Below, one piece after another: positions 52,709 through 62,456 of a stretch of 64,000 bases of DNA. The notes under the pieces were generated by a model. It was not told the origin of the DNA and did not search any database. It was given only the letters and a program-made list of their open reading frames with translations. How positions within the stretch are numbered: position 1 is the stretch's first letter; each line of letters starts with the position of its first letter. Source of the DNA: Candidatus Endobugula sp. (lineage in GTDB: Bacteria > Pseudomonadota > Gammaproteobacteria > Pseudomonadales > Cellvibrionaceae); the NCBI GenBank assembly GCA_020628895.1, contig JAHDEM010000003.1:17748-81747 (forward strand). Direction: 5' to 3'. The translations under genes and the position numbers were made by a program.

Positions 52709-54997
52709 TTACTTAAATAATTTATCAAATAGTTTTTCTTTTAATTTATCTTCTAGTTTGTCTTTCGCTTGTTCTTTAATGGCTTGCGTAGAGGCTGGTT
52801 TATCATTGTCGTTGCTATCTACGCCTAGTTTATCCAATAATTTATTTTTTAGCTTATCTTTTTCTTGCTCCAGTTTTTGAGATGAATTTGCTTTTAACAG
52901 TGCTTCAAAATCAATTTGGTAATTAGGGGATGTTAGTGGGCCTGTAAAGCGAACAGGAATGGTGATGCCTTTAAGATCGTTTGCTTCTTTTCCGCCTTGG
53001 CCTTCATTGGTATTGACTACCGTAATAGTACTGGCATAGTCCAGAGTTTGCTGCTGAATATCAACCGTTCCTTTGCCAGTAATTCTAGATACGGGCGCTT
53101 TAATGGATAAATCATTATTGGTAATAATATGGTTATCAATTAACAATGTTGCCGACATTTCTGCAAATCGGGTTTTGTCTTCTGTAGTATTAGCTGTGGG
53201 TGTTTGTTTTCCGCGTAAGGCATCAATTTTTGCTTGGGAGTCATCCAATATTTTTTTGATATCGATACCTTTTATTGCACCATCTTTTGCAACGACTCGC
53301 ATACTGCCTGTTACTGTTGGCTTGCTACTGGCTACATTAGTCACTGTTATGTTTTTATCGATATTAGCAGTGCCAGAGAACTGATCGGTAATATCAGCAT
53401 CAATCAACAATGGTTCTAGTTGGATATTTTTTAATGTACTGATAATCGATAATGTGGGATCAGGCGTTTTATCAACAGTCATCTTTCCATCTAACGAACC
53501 TTTGTATAGTTTGATGGCTGGTGTAATGGTCGTCGTCTGCTGGTTCGAGGCGACGGTAATGACTGCATTATCTATTTGAATATTGCTTGCCATTAAATCT
53601 TGTGCTCGGAAAACCCCGTTAGCATAAATACTTTGCAATAAAGCAATAGGTGCAGCCAGTGCTCGTAGAGCTTCAGTTGTGTCTACAGAGGTCTGTGTCT
53701 CATTATTATTGTTTGTGCTTGCTTGCTGTGCAGGTAAATAGTTATCGATATTAATCGCGCTTAGCGATAAATCGAATTGGTATTTGGGATTCGTGTAATC
53801 AATAATAGATATATCGCCAGTGAGTTCAGTGTTATCGATACTGACCGTTGTTTTGTTAAGAGAGAGTCCGTTCGCTGTACCATTAAAACCGGAGGTGAGC
53901 TCTACACGGTCTAATGCAGACGCTTGTTTGGGTGAATAATCGATCTTAAGCTTTTGCAAAACCTCTTTGGCATCAAAGGGGGCAACATGAATATGCCCGA
54001 TTGCCATTCCCATGCCATCCCAGTTTTTCAGGCTCACATCACCGGATGTTTTTATTCCAAGGCTATCGATAGTAAATTCAGGAATAGACACGGACTTTTG
54101 TTCAAGCGATATATCGGTACTAGGTATAGAACCAGAGAAGGGTATATCTCCCATCTTGCCCGTAATAGTTAAACTTTTAATGCTGCTTGTGCCTGCTTGA
54201 TGCTGGTAATCGAAAGTATCAAATTCAGTGGTGACTTCTACGCTATCAGCGTTGTTTACATTTTGCTGTGTGACCGACGTGACAAAATCACTGATGCTAA
54301 TGGCAAGTGCATCTTTATTGAGTGCGACTTTAGAGTCTAATGTAATATCCGTTGGTGTAATATCTTGTCCGCTAATGGTGGCTGTTAACGAAAAAGGTAC
54401 CGCTTGTTGGCTAAGTAAGTCACCACTATTAATATTTAGATTTTCTAATATAAAGTTTGTCTTTTCTTGTTGATTGCTATAAGTCACTTTACCGTCAGTA
54501 ATATCCATTCCAGCAATGGAAAGGGCGGCAATAGCCTGGGTTGAATCAGAACTTTTGTTCTCGCTAGTTTCTTCAGAAGATGAACCGTTAATACTTGCAA
54601 GGCTATCGGAGCCAGTGGCAGTGACGAGAAATGTGATCTCAGGCTTTTGTAATAAAACCGTGTCCACTTCAATGGCTTTATTAAGTAACGGGAGTAGCTT
54701 TACTCCCACCGAGATTGCCTCAACAGAGATTAAAGGTGCAGCCTCCGGCATACTAGTGAGTACGATATCTGGCTGTGAGATAGTCACCTGTTCGGTTTTA
54801 ATCCCCAGCCACGGAAAAACCGATAACGATAGATTGCCATCTATGGCTAATGTGAGTCCAGTTTGTTCTTTAATGGTATCTGAGATTTGTTCTTTGTAAT
54901 CATTCGGGTCGATAACCAGTGGCAATGCAACCGCGGCGGTTATCAATAGTAAAATGGCAATAATCAGTATACTGCCCATGATTTTAAGTATTTTCAT
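52709..54997 (-). CDS. AsmA family protein
   Basis: 762 aa. An N-terminal membrane helix (IMGSILIIAILLLITAAVALPLVIDPNDYKEQI) is followed directly by the AsmA domain (GLTLAIDGNLSLSVFPWLGIKTEQVTIS). A long beta-rich periplasmic body ends with the AsmA C-terminal region (MSATLLIDNHIITNNDLSIKAPVSRITGKGTVDIQ). The tail is Lys/Asp-rich and helical (DKLEDKLKEKLFDKLFK). AsmA-like proteins are linked to phospholipid transport and outer-membrane assembly. Confidence 0.92.
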   Translation of the reverse strand: MKILKIMGSILIIAILLLITAAVALPLVIDPNDYKEQISDTIKEQTGLTLAIDGNLSLSVFPWLGIKTEQVTISQPDIVLTSMPEAAPLISVEAISVGVKLLPLLNKAIEVDTVLLQKPEITFLVTATGSDSLASINGSSSEETSENKSSDSTQAIAALSIAGMDITDGKVTYSNQQEKTNFILENLNINSGDLLSQQAVPFSLTATISGQDITPTDITLDSKVALNKDALAISISDFVTSVTQQNVNNADSVEVTTEFDTFDYQHQAGTSSIKSLTITGKMGDIPFSGSIPSTDISLEQKSVSIPEFTIDSLGIKTSGDVSLKNWDGMGMAIGHIHVAPFDAKEVLQKLKIDYSPKQASALDRVELTSGFNGTANGLSLNKTTVSIDNTELTGDISIIDYTNPKYQFDLSLSAINIDNYLPAQQASTNNNNETQTSVDTTEALRALAAPIALLQSIYANGVFRAQDLMASNIQIDNAVITVASNQQTTTITPAIKLYKGSLDGKMTVDKTPDPTLSIISTLKNIQLEPLLIDADITDQFSGTANIDKNITVTNVASSKPTVTGSMRVVAKDGAIKGIDIKKILDDSQAKIDALRGKQTPTANTTEDKTRFAEMSATLLIDNHIITNNDLSIKAPVSRITGKGTVDIQQQTLDYASTITVVNTNEGQGGKEANDLKGITIPVRFTGPLTSPNYQIDFEALLKANSSQKLEQEKDKLKNKLLDKLGVDSNDNDKPASTQAIKEQAKDKLEDKLKEKLFDKLFK

Positions 54998-55262
54998 TAT
55001 TATCTCTGTAACCTGTGAACCTGATCATTTGATTTGAGCTATTTGTGGCATGCTATCCATTCTATCGCTCAATGAATTGCCTGAAAAGCATACAATGGTA
55101 GACATCAATATGTTTAGTGAGTTCGCCTACCAATCCCTAGTTTTGTCTCTGGCTTAGTTAGAGGGCCGCCTTTTTTAATACATGGCTTCACCCTCGGCAA
55201 ACGAACACGTATAATTGCTCTTTTGCATGGTCATTAAGCCATTGCTCTTTTGGAGAAACCCC

Positions 55263-55856
55263 ATGAGCGCTCGCACAGCAAGTGTTAATCGCGATACCTT
55301 AGAAACCAAAATTCGTGTGGACCTTAATCTCGACGGCACGGGTGCCGCCAAATTCGATACTGGCGTCCCCTTCTTAGAACATATGATGGACCAAATTGCT
55401 CGTCATGGCTTGATCGATCTTGATGTGGTGTGTGACGGAGATACCCATATCGACGACCACCACAGCGTTGAAGATATCGGTATTACCATTGGACAAGCGG
55501 TAGCAAAAGCCATAGGTGATAAAAAAGGGATTCGCCGATATGGTCATGCCTACGTGCCTCTGGATGAAGCATTATCGCGTGTAGCCATCGATTTCTCAGG
55601 TCGCCCAGCATTATTTATGGATATTCCCTTTACGCAAAAGCGAGTAGGTAATTTTGACACTGAGTTATTTTGGGAGTTTTTCCAAGGCTTTGTTAATCAC
55701 GCCCAAGTCACCTTACACATTGATTGCTTAAAGGGACACAATGCCCACCACCAAATCGAAACGGTATTTAAGGCATTTGGTCGCGCCGTGCGTATGGCCC
55801 TTGAAGCTGACCCAAGAATGGCTGGTGTCACACCCTCGACAAAGGGCTCTCTATAA
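55263..55856 (+). CDS. hisB: Imidazoleglycerol-phosphate dehydratase HisB
   Basis: 197 aa from ATG 55263 (TTGGAG upstream); the tracked start adds 16 unrelated residues. Motifs are [54 protein letters not shown] and [26 protein letters not shown], with the manganese-binding HHxxE repeats. Single-function HisB without the phosphatase domain found in enterics. Followed by hisH at the next base. Confidence 0.96.
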   Translation: MSARTASVNRDTLETKIRVDLNLDGTGAAKFDTGVPFLEHMMDQIARHGLIDLDVVCDGDTHIDDHHSVEDIGITIGQAVAKAIGDKKGIRRYGHAYVPLDEALSRVAIDFSGRPALFMDIPFTQKRVGNFDTELFWEFFQGFVNHAQVTLHIDCLKGHNAHHQIETVFKAFGRAVRMALEADPRMAGVTPSTKGSL

Positions 55857-56507
55857 ATGGCGTCTTCAGTTGCAATTATTGATTATGGCATGGGCAATTT
55901 GCACTCGGTAGCCAGTGCTTTTGCTCATGTATCGCCGAATAGCCAAATAGATATTACTGCCGACCCTCAGGTCATCTCTAATGCGGATAAAATTTTATTC
56001 CCCGGAGTCGGTGCTATGCGTGATTGTATGGCAGAAATTCGTCGTTTAGGTTTTGATATCTTGGTCCCTGAACTCATTCACAAGGGAAAGCCAGTGCTAG
56101 GTATTTGTGTGGGCATGCAAGCACTCATGAGCCATAGCGAAGAAAATGGCGGTGTTGATGGTATTGGGGTATTACCGGGCAATGTTAAATACTTTGGTGA
56201 TAACCTAACAGACAATAATGGACAGCGACTAAAAGTGCCCCATATGGGTTGGAACCAAGTACAGCAATCCATTGATCATCCTCTTTGGCAGGGCATTGCA
56301 GATAACAGCCGTTTTTACTTTGTACACAGCTATTACATTGAGGCACAAAATGAACAGCAAGTGGCCGGTAGTAGCCATTACTACCGCACATTTACTGCTG
56401 CGATGAGCCATGAGAATCTGTTTGTAACGCAATTTCACCCAGAAAAAAGCGATACAGTGGGTCTTCAATTGCTAAAGAATTTTATTGATTGGGACGGTAC
56501 GCTTTAA
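55857..56507 (+). CDS. hisH: Imidazole glycerol phosphate synthase glutaminase subunit HisH
   Basis: 216 aa class I glutamine amidotransferase. Nucleophile Cys in [19 protein letters not shown], oxyanion region PHMGWNQV, and His/Glu of the triad in [19 protein letters not shown]. It supplies ammonia to HisF. The partner hisF gene is not found nearby, which is unusual. The ATG directly follows the hisB stop. Confidence 0.95.
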   Translation: MASSVAIIDYGMGNLHSVASAFAHVSPNSQIDITADPQVISNADKILFPGVGAMRDCMAEIRRLGFDILVPELIHKGKPVLGICVGMQALMSHSEENGGVDGIGVLPGNVKYFGDNLTDNNGQRLKVPHMGWNQVQQSIDHPLWQGIADNSRFYFVHSYYIEAQNEQQVAGSSHYYRTFTAAMSHENLFVTQFHPEKSDTVGLQLLKNFIDWDGTL

Positions 56508-56583
56508 GTCAAAAAAGCCCTAGCCTTTTTACACAGCTCGCTCCCATCAATTCCGGAGCAACATACAAGATTGGAAAAATAAC

Positions 56584-57318
56584 ATGTTAATTATCCCTGC
56601 TATTGATTTAAAAGACGGCCAGTGTGTTCGTCTACGCCAAGGCCTGATGGACGACTCTACGGTTTTTGGTGATAACCCCGTGGACTTTGCTCGACAATGG
56701 GTTGATCAAGGCTGTCGTCGGCTACATTTGGTTGATTTAAATGGCGCTTTTGCTGGCGAACCGGTAAACGGTGAAGTGGTGACCGAAATTGCAAAGGCTT
56801 TCCCTAAATTGCCTATTCAAATTGGTGGCGGCATTCGTAGTGGCGAGACTATCGAGCACTATCTTCAGGCGGGTGTTAACTACGTGATTATTGGTACCAA
56901 AGCGGTAAAAGAGCCCGAGTTTGTGACTGAAATGTGCCAACAATTTCCTGGGCATATAATTGTGGGTCTTGATGCAAAAGATGGCCTAGTCGCCACCGAT
57001 GGTTGGGCCGAAGTGTCTGAAATTAAAGCGACCGATCTAGCCAAGCGTTTTGAGGCCGATGGTGTAGAGTCTATTGTCTATACCGATATTGCCCGTGATG
57101 GCATGATGCAAGGCGTGAATGTAGAAGCAACCGTGGCTATGGCTAAGGCCTCAAGCATTCCCGTAATTGCATCTGGCGGTATTACGAATATCGAAGATAT
57201 TAAAGCATTAAAAGCGCAATCCCATCATGGTATTTGTGGAGCGATTACCGGGCGTGCGATTTATGAAGGCACGTTAAACGTTAAAGAGGCACAGGCTTTG
57301 TGCGATGCTAAAGCATAA
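56584..57318 (+). CDS. hisA: ProFAR isomerase HisA
   Basis: 244 aa TIM barrel. [20 protein letters not shown] with the catalytic Asp, [52 protein letters not shown] and [12 protein letters not shown]. Typical HisA. Last gene of hisB-hisH-hisA; a GNAT gene on the opposite strand comes next. Confidence 0.95.
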   Translation: MLIIPAIDLKDGQCVRLRQGLMDDSTVFGDNPVDFARQWVDQGCRRLHLVDLNGAFAGEPVNGEVVTEIAKAFPKLPIQIGGGIRSGETIEHYLQAGVNYVIIGTKAVKEPEFVTEMCQQFPGHIIVGLDAKDGLVATDGWAEVSEIKATDLAKRFEADGVESIVYTDIARDGMMQGVNVEATVAMAKASSIPVIASGGITNIEDIKALKAQSHHGICGAITGRAIYEGTLNVKEAQALCDAKA

Positions 57319-57356
57319 CCGCTCTTGTTTTTATGGTTAATGCCTCTGGCTAATGT

Positions 57357-57800
57357 TTATGGGTTGAGCACCATTTTTTTGTGATCAATACCGGCATCGT
57401 CAAAAACATCCCCTTGAGTGATAAACCCAAACTTTTTATAAAAGCCGATAGCAGTGAGTTGTGCATTGAGGAATATCGGGACCGATGTTTCTCGGTATTG
57501 CTCACAATGATCCAATAAGGCCGACAATAGTTGGCCGCCAATACCTTGATTGCGGTATGCCTTAAGTACGCACATACGTCCAATTTGCCCCGATTCTAAA
57601 TATCTAGCCGTGCCTATTGGTGTTCGTAAATCGCCTTCGGTTTTATAGGCGAGAACATGTATTGTTGATGGCAGAGCATCCACCCCGTCCCATTCATCAT
57701 GCTCACTCACCCCTTGTTCTTCAATAAACACGTTACGTCGAATATGAGATATCTCGTGATGATGGCCTTCCCAAGAAGTGCAATAAACTTCGATAGACAT
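57357..57800 (-). CDS. GNAT family N-acetyltransferase
   Basis: 147 aa. N-terminal ISHIRRNVFIEEQGVSEHDEWDGVDA is characteristic of the ElaA/YjcF-like GNAT group. The acetyl-CoA motif is IGRMCVLKAYRNQGIGGQLLSALLDH and the C-terminal FYKKFGFITQGDVFDDAGIDHKKM. The E.G..E.DE.D block suggests a small-molecule substrate, unidentified. It occupies the site where hisF is often found. Confidence 0.9.
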   Translation of the reverse strand: MSIEVYCTSWEGHHHEISHIRRNVFIEEQGVSEHDEWDGVDALPSTIHVLAYKTEGDLRTPIGTARYLESGQIGRMCVLKAYRNQGIGGQLLSALLDHCEQYRETSVPIFLNAQLTAIGFYKKFGFITQGDVFDDAGIDHKKMVLNP

Positions 57801-57820
57801 AATTTGCTCGATGATTATTT

Positions 57821-57836
57821 GTGTGAACAGACCCTA
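57821..57836 (-). repeat. Isolated copy of the MITE terminal motif
   Basis: Minus strand TAGGGTCTGTTCACAC, in the short gap between the Cof-type phosphatase gene and the GNAT gene. Confidence 0.55.
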
Positions 57837-57879
57837 ACAGTAAGGTGAGAATATAGTATCCGTCTTATAAATGACTCTT

Positions 57880-58704
57880 TTATAAGTTAAAGCGCTCACG
57901 TAAAAAATGAGCAACGCCATCTTCGTTGTGGTGGCCTATTACTGCGGTTGCCGCCTTTTTTATATCGCTTTTAGCGTTAGCCGTTGCGTAGCTTTCGTTG
58001 CTCACATCAAACATGCTGAGATCGTTATCACTATCGCCAAAACAAATAATGCGGCTAAGGTTCATTCTTTCGCGCAGTTGTTTAAGGGCGCTACCCTTAC
58101 TGGCATCTCGGTGATGAATATCCATCCACTTAAGCCCATTACCCTCGATAGCAGGACCGGAATAAGCGATTAAGTGAGTTTCGGCGTTGATGCTATCTTG
58201 AATATTATCAATTTCTTGGGCATCGCCAATCAGGCTGATATTAGTAATGCGAACATCTTTCGGCATCTGATGAATGTCATGCACACTAATATCATTAGTA
58301 TTGGCATAAAAGTTATCAATAAGACGCTGTTCAACGGCATGCCTTATAGGAGGGTGAAATATGGCGTGTTGGTGCTGGTCGTTAATAGTAGAGATAAAAG
58401 GGGTAATATTTTGTGCAAAGCTGCTATCGATAATCAACTGCACCTCATCCATGGTGAGTTCGTTATCCATCGATAACGCATTTTGCCTTGGGTCCCAAGT
58501 AATCACACCATTGCTGTAGATATGCGGTAATACAAAGCCATGATCATGGATAATCGCCTGAGCTGAATACTGTGTACGCCCAGTGGCAACCGTATAAGCA
58601 ATATTATTGTCGTTTAGTAGGCGGAGGGTTTGCTTCGTATAAGCTGATATTTGCGAGCGGTTGTTTAACAAAGTGCCGTCTAGATCAAAAACAACGAGTT
58701 CCAT
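57880..58704 (-). CDS. Cof-type HAD-IIB phosphatase
   Basis: 274 aa. HAD motif I VVFDLDGTLLNNRSQIS, motif II VATGRTQYSAQ, a C2-type cap in the middle, and motifs III/IV SKGSALKQLRERMNLSRIICFGDSDNDLSMFD. The family includes sugar-phosphate and cofactor phosphatases such as YidA and Cof; the exact substrate is not predictable. Confidence 0.92.
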   Translation of the reverse strand: MELVVFDLDGTLLNNRSQISAYTKQTLRLLNDNNIAYTVATGRTQYSAQAIIHDHGFVLPHIYSNGVITWDPRQNALSMDNELTMDEVQLIIDSSFAQNITPFISTINDQHQHAIFHPPIRHAVEQRLIDNFYANTNDISVHDIHQMPKDVRITNISLIGDAQEIDNIQDSINAETHLIAYSGPAIEGNGLKWMDIHHRDASKGSALKQLRERMNLSRIICFGDSDNDLSMFDVSNESYATANAKSDIKKAATAVIGHHNEDGVAHFLRERFNL

Positions 58705-58918
58705 AATTGGCCTTGTAATGCAGTTGGGATTGGCTTGATTGTAGCGAGTTTATTCCTCTAAACAAAGCCATGGATGGCTAAAGCGAAAAATGATGTTTTA
58801 CGGATATCCACAATATTCATCTGGTAATCAGCATTTTTATAAAGCCAGTGATCTATTTTTTACGTAAAATGATACGCTTTGTATTTTGGCAATCAAAAAT
58901 ATCGATGGCAAATCAATT

Positions 58919-60001
58919 ATGAAATATATTGGACAAGCAGATTTTAATCACCAGCAGGCGCCTAAGATAGGGGTGTTGATCACCAATTTAGGTACACCTC
59001 AAGCACCCACTACTCCTGCATTACGTCGATATTTGGCGCAATTTTTATCCGACCCTCGAGTGGTGGAAGTGCCACGATTATTATGGGCCTGTATTTTACA
59101 TGGGGTTATTTTACGTATTCGTCCACGCCGTTCGGCTGCCGCTTATAAAACCGTATGGCAGCCAGAGGGTTCACCGTTAATGATCCACACCCAGCAGCAA
59201 AGTGATGCACTAGCCGTACGTTTGCGACGATTATACGGTGAGCAAGTGGTGGTTAAGTTTGCCATGCGCTATGGTGAGCCATCGGTCACATCGGTGATTG
59301 AATCTATGCAACGCGAAGGCGTTCGTCAGTTGCTAGTATTGCCCTTATACCCGCAATATTCTGCAGCAACAACGGCATCCACTTTTGATGCCTTAGCCGA
59401 AGATTTTACTCATCGTCGCTGGTTGCCCGATTTACGATTTATTAGTCATTACCATGATTACCCACCTTACATTACTGCGTTAGCCAACAGTATTAAAGCG
59501 CATTGGAAAGAGCATGGCCGTGCGGATAAATTAATTATGTCGTATCACGGAGTGCCATTACGTTATTTAAAAAATGGTGATCCTTATCACTGTGAATGTC
59601 ACAAAACATCACGATTACTGGCTGAATGTTTAGGCCTAACAAAAGAAGACTATATGACCACATTCCAATCACGTTTTGGTCGCGAAGAATGGTTAAAACC
59701 TTACACCGATCATACTTTACAGGCCCTTCCTGAGCAGGGCGTTAAATCTGTGCAAGTGGTTTGCCCCGGTTTCTCGGCCGATTGTTTAGAAACAATCGAA
59801 GAAATTGGTGAAGAAAATAGAGAGTATTTTATGGAAGCTGGGGGTGAGCGTTACGAATATATTCCCGCATTAAATGCAACTGATGAACATATCGATATGT
59901 TAGCTCAACTAGTGCAACAAAACTTACAGGGTTGGGATATGCCTGCGGCTGATGCGGGCCAGGATATGCACACCCATTATCAAAATCACAGCTCGTTGTG
60001 A
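58919..60001 (+). CDS. hemH: Ferrochelatase
   Basis: About 360 aa from ATG 58919; the tracked TTG 58886 adds 11 residues. It inserts iron into protoporphyrin IX, the last step of haem synthesis. Motifs are KIGVLITNLGTPQAPTTPALRRYLAQFLSDPRVVE, LLVLPLYPQYSAATTASTFD, LIMSYHGVPLRYLKNGDPYHCECHKTSRLLAE (catalytic His), TTFQSRFGREEWLKPYTD and VVCPGFSADCLETIEEIGEENRE. Confidence 0.95.
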   Translation: MKYIGQADFNHQQAPKIGVLITNLGTPQAPTTPALRRYLAQFLSDPRVVEVPRLLWACILHGVILRIRPRRSAAAYKTVWQPEGSPLMIHTQQQSDALAVRLRRLYGEQVVVKFAMRYGEPSVTSVIESMQREGVRQLLVLPLYPQYSAATTASTFDALAEDFTHRRWLPDLRFISHYHDYPPYITALANSIKAHWKEHGRADKLIMSYHGVPLRYLKNGDPYHCECHKTSRLLAECLGLTKEDYMTTFQSRFGREEWLKPYTDHTLQALPEQGVKSVQVVCPGFSADCLETIEEIGEENREYFMEAGGERYEYIPALNATDEHIDMLAQLVQQNLQGWDMPAADAGQDMHTHYQNHSSL

Positions 60002-60007
60002 TTGGTT

Positions 60008-60802
60008 CTATAAGGCAGGCTCTGCCTGCTTTAATACGGGTTTAAGCAATGCTAACCAGCCGCTAGCAAGTACATCGTATTGGATAATACAGCGTTCAGC
60101 TCTTTCATTATCAAACCTAGCTTGCTTTCTAATCGCTTGGTGTTTGTCTGGGTTGCTGCCGTAGATATGGCATAAGCGAGCATAGTAGCGCTGCCGATCT
60201 AAGCTATGTTCAGACCAATAATCTTCTTTACGTAAACGCATAATGGTGCGGCTATTGATATAAAATAAATCAGCAGCGCTATGAATAATATCCGCACCAT
60301 TATCAAAATATTGCAATAACAGTACATCGGCAAAACCATCGGCAGCGTCTTCTACCTTACCTAATACAGGTATTTGATACTGGCCAATCACCGCATGTCC
60401 CATTTCATGAAGAATGATATGAATGAGTGCATTACCAGTGAATACATCTATGTCAGACTTATTGTTATGGGGTATGCGCGCATTTTTATAACGTCGGCGA
60501 ATATCTTCAATAAATAAATAGGGTATTTCGATGCGGTGGTTCTCGTACCAGATCCTTTTGTATGACCCAAATGCTAAGGTGACATCGTATTTAAGCGCTA
60601 ATACATCATTTAAAAATGCCACCGTACTATTGACTGATGGTGAGTCAACCAGCCGTGAACGAATTTTTCTCTCTGCAGAACTATTTGGTGTTTCGAAGCT
60701 GATTTGCACCTTGGCGCTAGCGGGGGCAGCTAGTATAAGTGCGCTTAGTATTAGAGCTACCCATAAAACCCCCCAACGTCGATGACGAAATAGTACAACC
60801 AT
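60008..60802 (-). CDS. DUF4344-type putative exported metallopeptidase
   Basis: 264 aa. Signal peptide WGVLWVALILSALILAAPASA. The zinc site is HEMGH in LIHIILHEMGHAVIGQY, followed by GKVEDAADGFADVLLLQY, where an Asp/Glu would be the third ligand. This is the DUF4344 layout. Periplasmic location inferred; substrate unknown. Convergent with hemH (6 bp gap). Confidence 0.85.
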   Translation of the reverse strand: MVVLFRHRRWGVLWVALILSALILAAPASAKVQISFETPNSSAERKIRSRLVDSPSVNSTVAFLNDVLALKYDVTLAFGSYKRIWYENHRIEIPYLFIEDIRRRYKNARIPHNNKSDIDVFTGNALIHIILHEMGHAVIGQYQIPVLGKVEDAADGFADVLLLQYFDNGADIIHSAADLFYINSRTIMRLRKEDYWSEHSLDRQRYYARLCHIYGSNPDKHQAIRKQARFDNERAERCIIQYDVLASGWLALLKPVLKQAEPAL

Positions 60803-60903
60803 AAAACAACCAACCCAGAAAAATACGTAAAACCGTTAAACGCAATGGCCTTATTATACGTAAAACCATTAACAAATCGATGAACAAATAAGGAACAAAT
60901 GTG

Positions 60904-61080
60904 ATGTTTGGTTTTTTAGCACCCAACCCAGAAAAGAAACTACAAGCGAATTATCAAAAACTATTAGAACAAGCCATGCAGCTACAGCGCAAAGGTGATA
61001 TTAAAGGTTACTCGCTAAAAACGGCAGAAGCCGAAAAAGTACGTAGCGAGTTAGAGGCGCTAAAAGCAAACAGTGACTAA
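60904..61080 (+). CDS. DUF6435-like small protein, 58 aa (not in ORF track)
   Basis: Reads MFGFLAPNPEKKLQANYQKL then LEQAMQLQRKGDIKGYSLKT, ending AEKVRSELEALKANSD. The pattern MFG.....P.KKL...Y..LLE.AM..QR.GDI..Y...A.A...... matches the DUF6435/Lacal_2735-like family of small helical proteins. AAGGA lies at suitable spacing before GTG 60901/ATG 60904. Function unknown. Confidence 0.85.
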   Translation: MFGFLAPNPEKKLQANYQKLLEQAMQLQRKGDIKGYSLKTAEAEKVRSELEALKANSD

Positions 61081-61191
61081 GATCTTCTGAATAACACTCA
61101 TCTGCTAAAGGTCGATGAGGTATTCCGCTTTTAATGTACAGCTAAGCATAAAACTTATATAGTGAAGCCATTAATGCATTAGGAAAAGAAT

Positions 61192-61497
61192 ATGATCACC
61201 TGTTACATTAAATATATTATCGACCCCAATAAACTCGAAGAGTTTGAACACTATGCAAAGCTTTGGATTCCATTAGTCAATAAGTTTGGTGGGCAACACC
61301 ACGGCTACTTCCTACCATCAGAAGGGGCGAATAATATCGCATATGCCTTATTCTCATTTGCCAGCCTTGCCGAATATGAAGTATACCGCCAGCATTCATT
61401 TCAAGATGCCGAGTGCTTAAGTGCTTTCGAATATGCAAAAACAACACAATGTATTGTGAGTTACGAGCGGAGTTTTTTAAGGCCAGTTTTGGGTTAA
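61192..61497 (+). CDS. NIPSNAP family protein
   Basis: 101 aa alpha/beta-barrel dimer-type protein. NIPSNAP pattern: CYIKYIIDPNKLEEFEHYAKLWIPLVNKFGGQHHGYFLPSEG, then EYEVYRQHSFQDAECLSAF and a C-terminal ERSFLRPVL. Family role uncertain in bacteria. Stand-alone gene. Confidence 0.88.
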   Translation: MITCYIKYIIDPNKLEEFEHYAKLWIPLVNKFGGQHHGYFLPSEGANNIAYALFSFASLAEYEVYRQHSFQDAECLSAFEYAKTTQCIVSYERSFLRPVLG

Positions 61498-61884
61498 CCT
61501 ATAAAAATACTAAGTCATCCATCATCAGTCCTACTTTTGCATTTTTCCTTGGATGATGAGTTTTAGACAATTTGCTCTTGCTTTATGAAAAAATAACGTC
61601 AATAATAAGCTAAGTGACGTTTTTAAATACGTCGATATTAATCAGTGGAAGATGATAGTTTAAAAATAAAAGGGACTCCCGCCATTTATACTTTTCTCTT
61701 CTGTGGATATACGTCAAAGCTGCGTGTTTAAACACGTCTGTTTATTATTTAATGCATGTCAGATTATTCATTTTGCATTAAGGAGATATAAATGAAGGAT
61801 TTAAAAACGACGAATTATTTATTGTGCTCAAAATCGCCAAGGATTGCGAGCCTTATAACTTATAAAAATTAGAAGGATATTAAA
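61498..61884. other. Intergenic region with one possible 26-aa leader ORF
   Basis: 387 bp. CATCATC and GATGATG blocks (about 61518-61560) could form a weak stem. The only coding candidate is the 26-codon ORF at 61792. This gap separates the conserved chromosome from the accessory-looking right end. Confidence 0.5.
61792..61872 (+). CDS. Possible 26-aa ORF with strong ribosome-binding site
   Basis: MKDLKTTNYLLCSKSPRIAS ends shortly after with SLITYKN and stops at TAG. AAGGAG lies 7 bp before ATG, the best Shine-Dalgarno in this region. It ends 12 bp before the next gene. It could be a leader peptide or the stump of a decayed gene. Weakly supported. Confidence 0.25.
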   Translation: MKDLKTTNYLLCSKSPRIASLITYKN

Positions 61885-62184
61885 ATGAAAAAAATATTAA
61901 TGGGTGTAATGGTTTTATTCTTTGCTCAAAATAGTTTCGCTGACTGGATATATGATGAGGTAGTTGGATTTAGCGTTCATACCGATGGTGGTTTGTCAGT
62001 AGCTGTTCAAAATTCTCATGGTTGTGGCTCTACCATCTTGGGGGTCAATAACCCAGAAGGCGTCAATATAAATAGAATAATATCTGTATTGCTGGCATAT
62101 CAGGCACAAAATAAACCTTTACGTTTTGCAGTGCAGGGTTGTTCAGGTAACGTAGCTATTTTTGATAGAATTCAAACATATTAA
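61885..62184 (+). CDS. Small exported protein, 99 aa
   Basis: Signal peptide MKKILMGVMVLFFAQNSFA, cleaved before DWIYD. The mature part is about 80 aa with two Cys (HGCGSTI and QGCSGNVA) that could form a disulfide. Its pattern is VVGFSVHTDGGLSVAV, then INRIISVLLAYQAQNKPLRFAV. I know similar small secreted proteins from marine gammaproteobacteria but cannot name a function. The partial gene at the window end looks related. A Shine-Dalgarno GAAGGA precedes the ATG. Confidence 0.75.
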   Translation: MKKILMGVMVLFFAQNSFADWIYDEVVGFSVHTDGGLSVAVQNSHGCGSTILGVNNPEGVNINRIISVLLAYQAQNKPLRFAVQGCSGNVAIFDRIQTY

Positions 62185-62456
62185 AAATTGTAAGAATATT
62201 GCCAATATCTCGGAGTAGATAAACTATATGTCTGATTTTCTTGAGGTTTTATATTTCTTAATCACATATAAAAGCCATAATATAAATTTTATTCAAACTG
62301 AGATAAGAGATAATTCTTATCTCAGACGTAAAATATATGGGTAGTTGCTGTAAACTATTGAGTTTGATAGAGTTTGTGGGAAATGATTCGGGATTTGGTT
62401 GTGGATAAGTGAGATAAACAGGAATTCCGACTAATATACTGTTATGTTTGCTGAAA

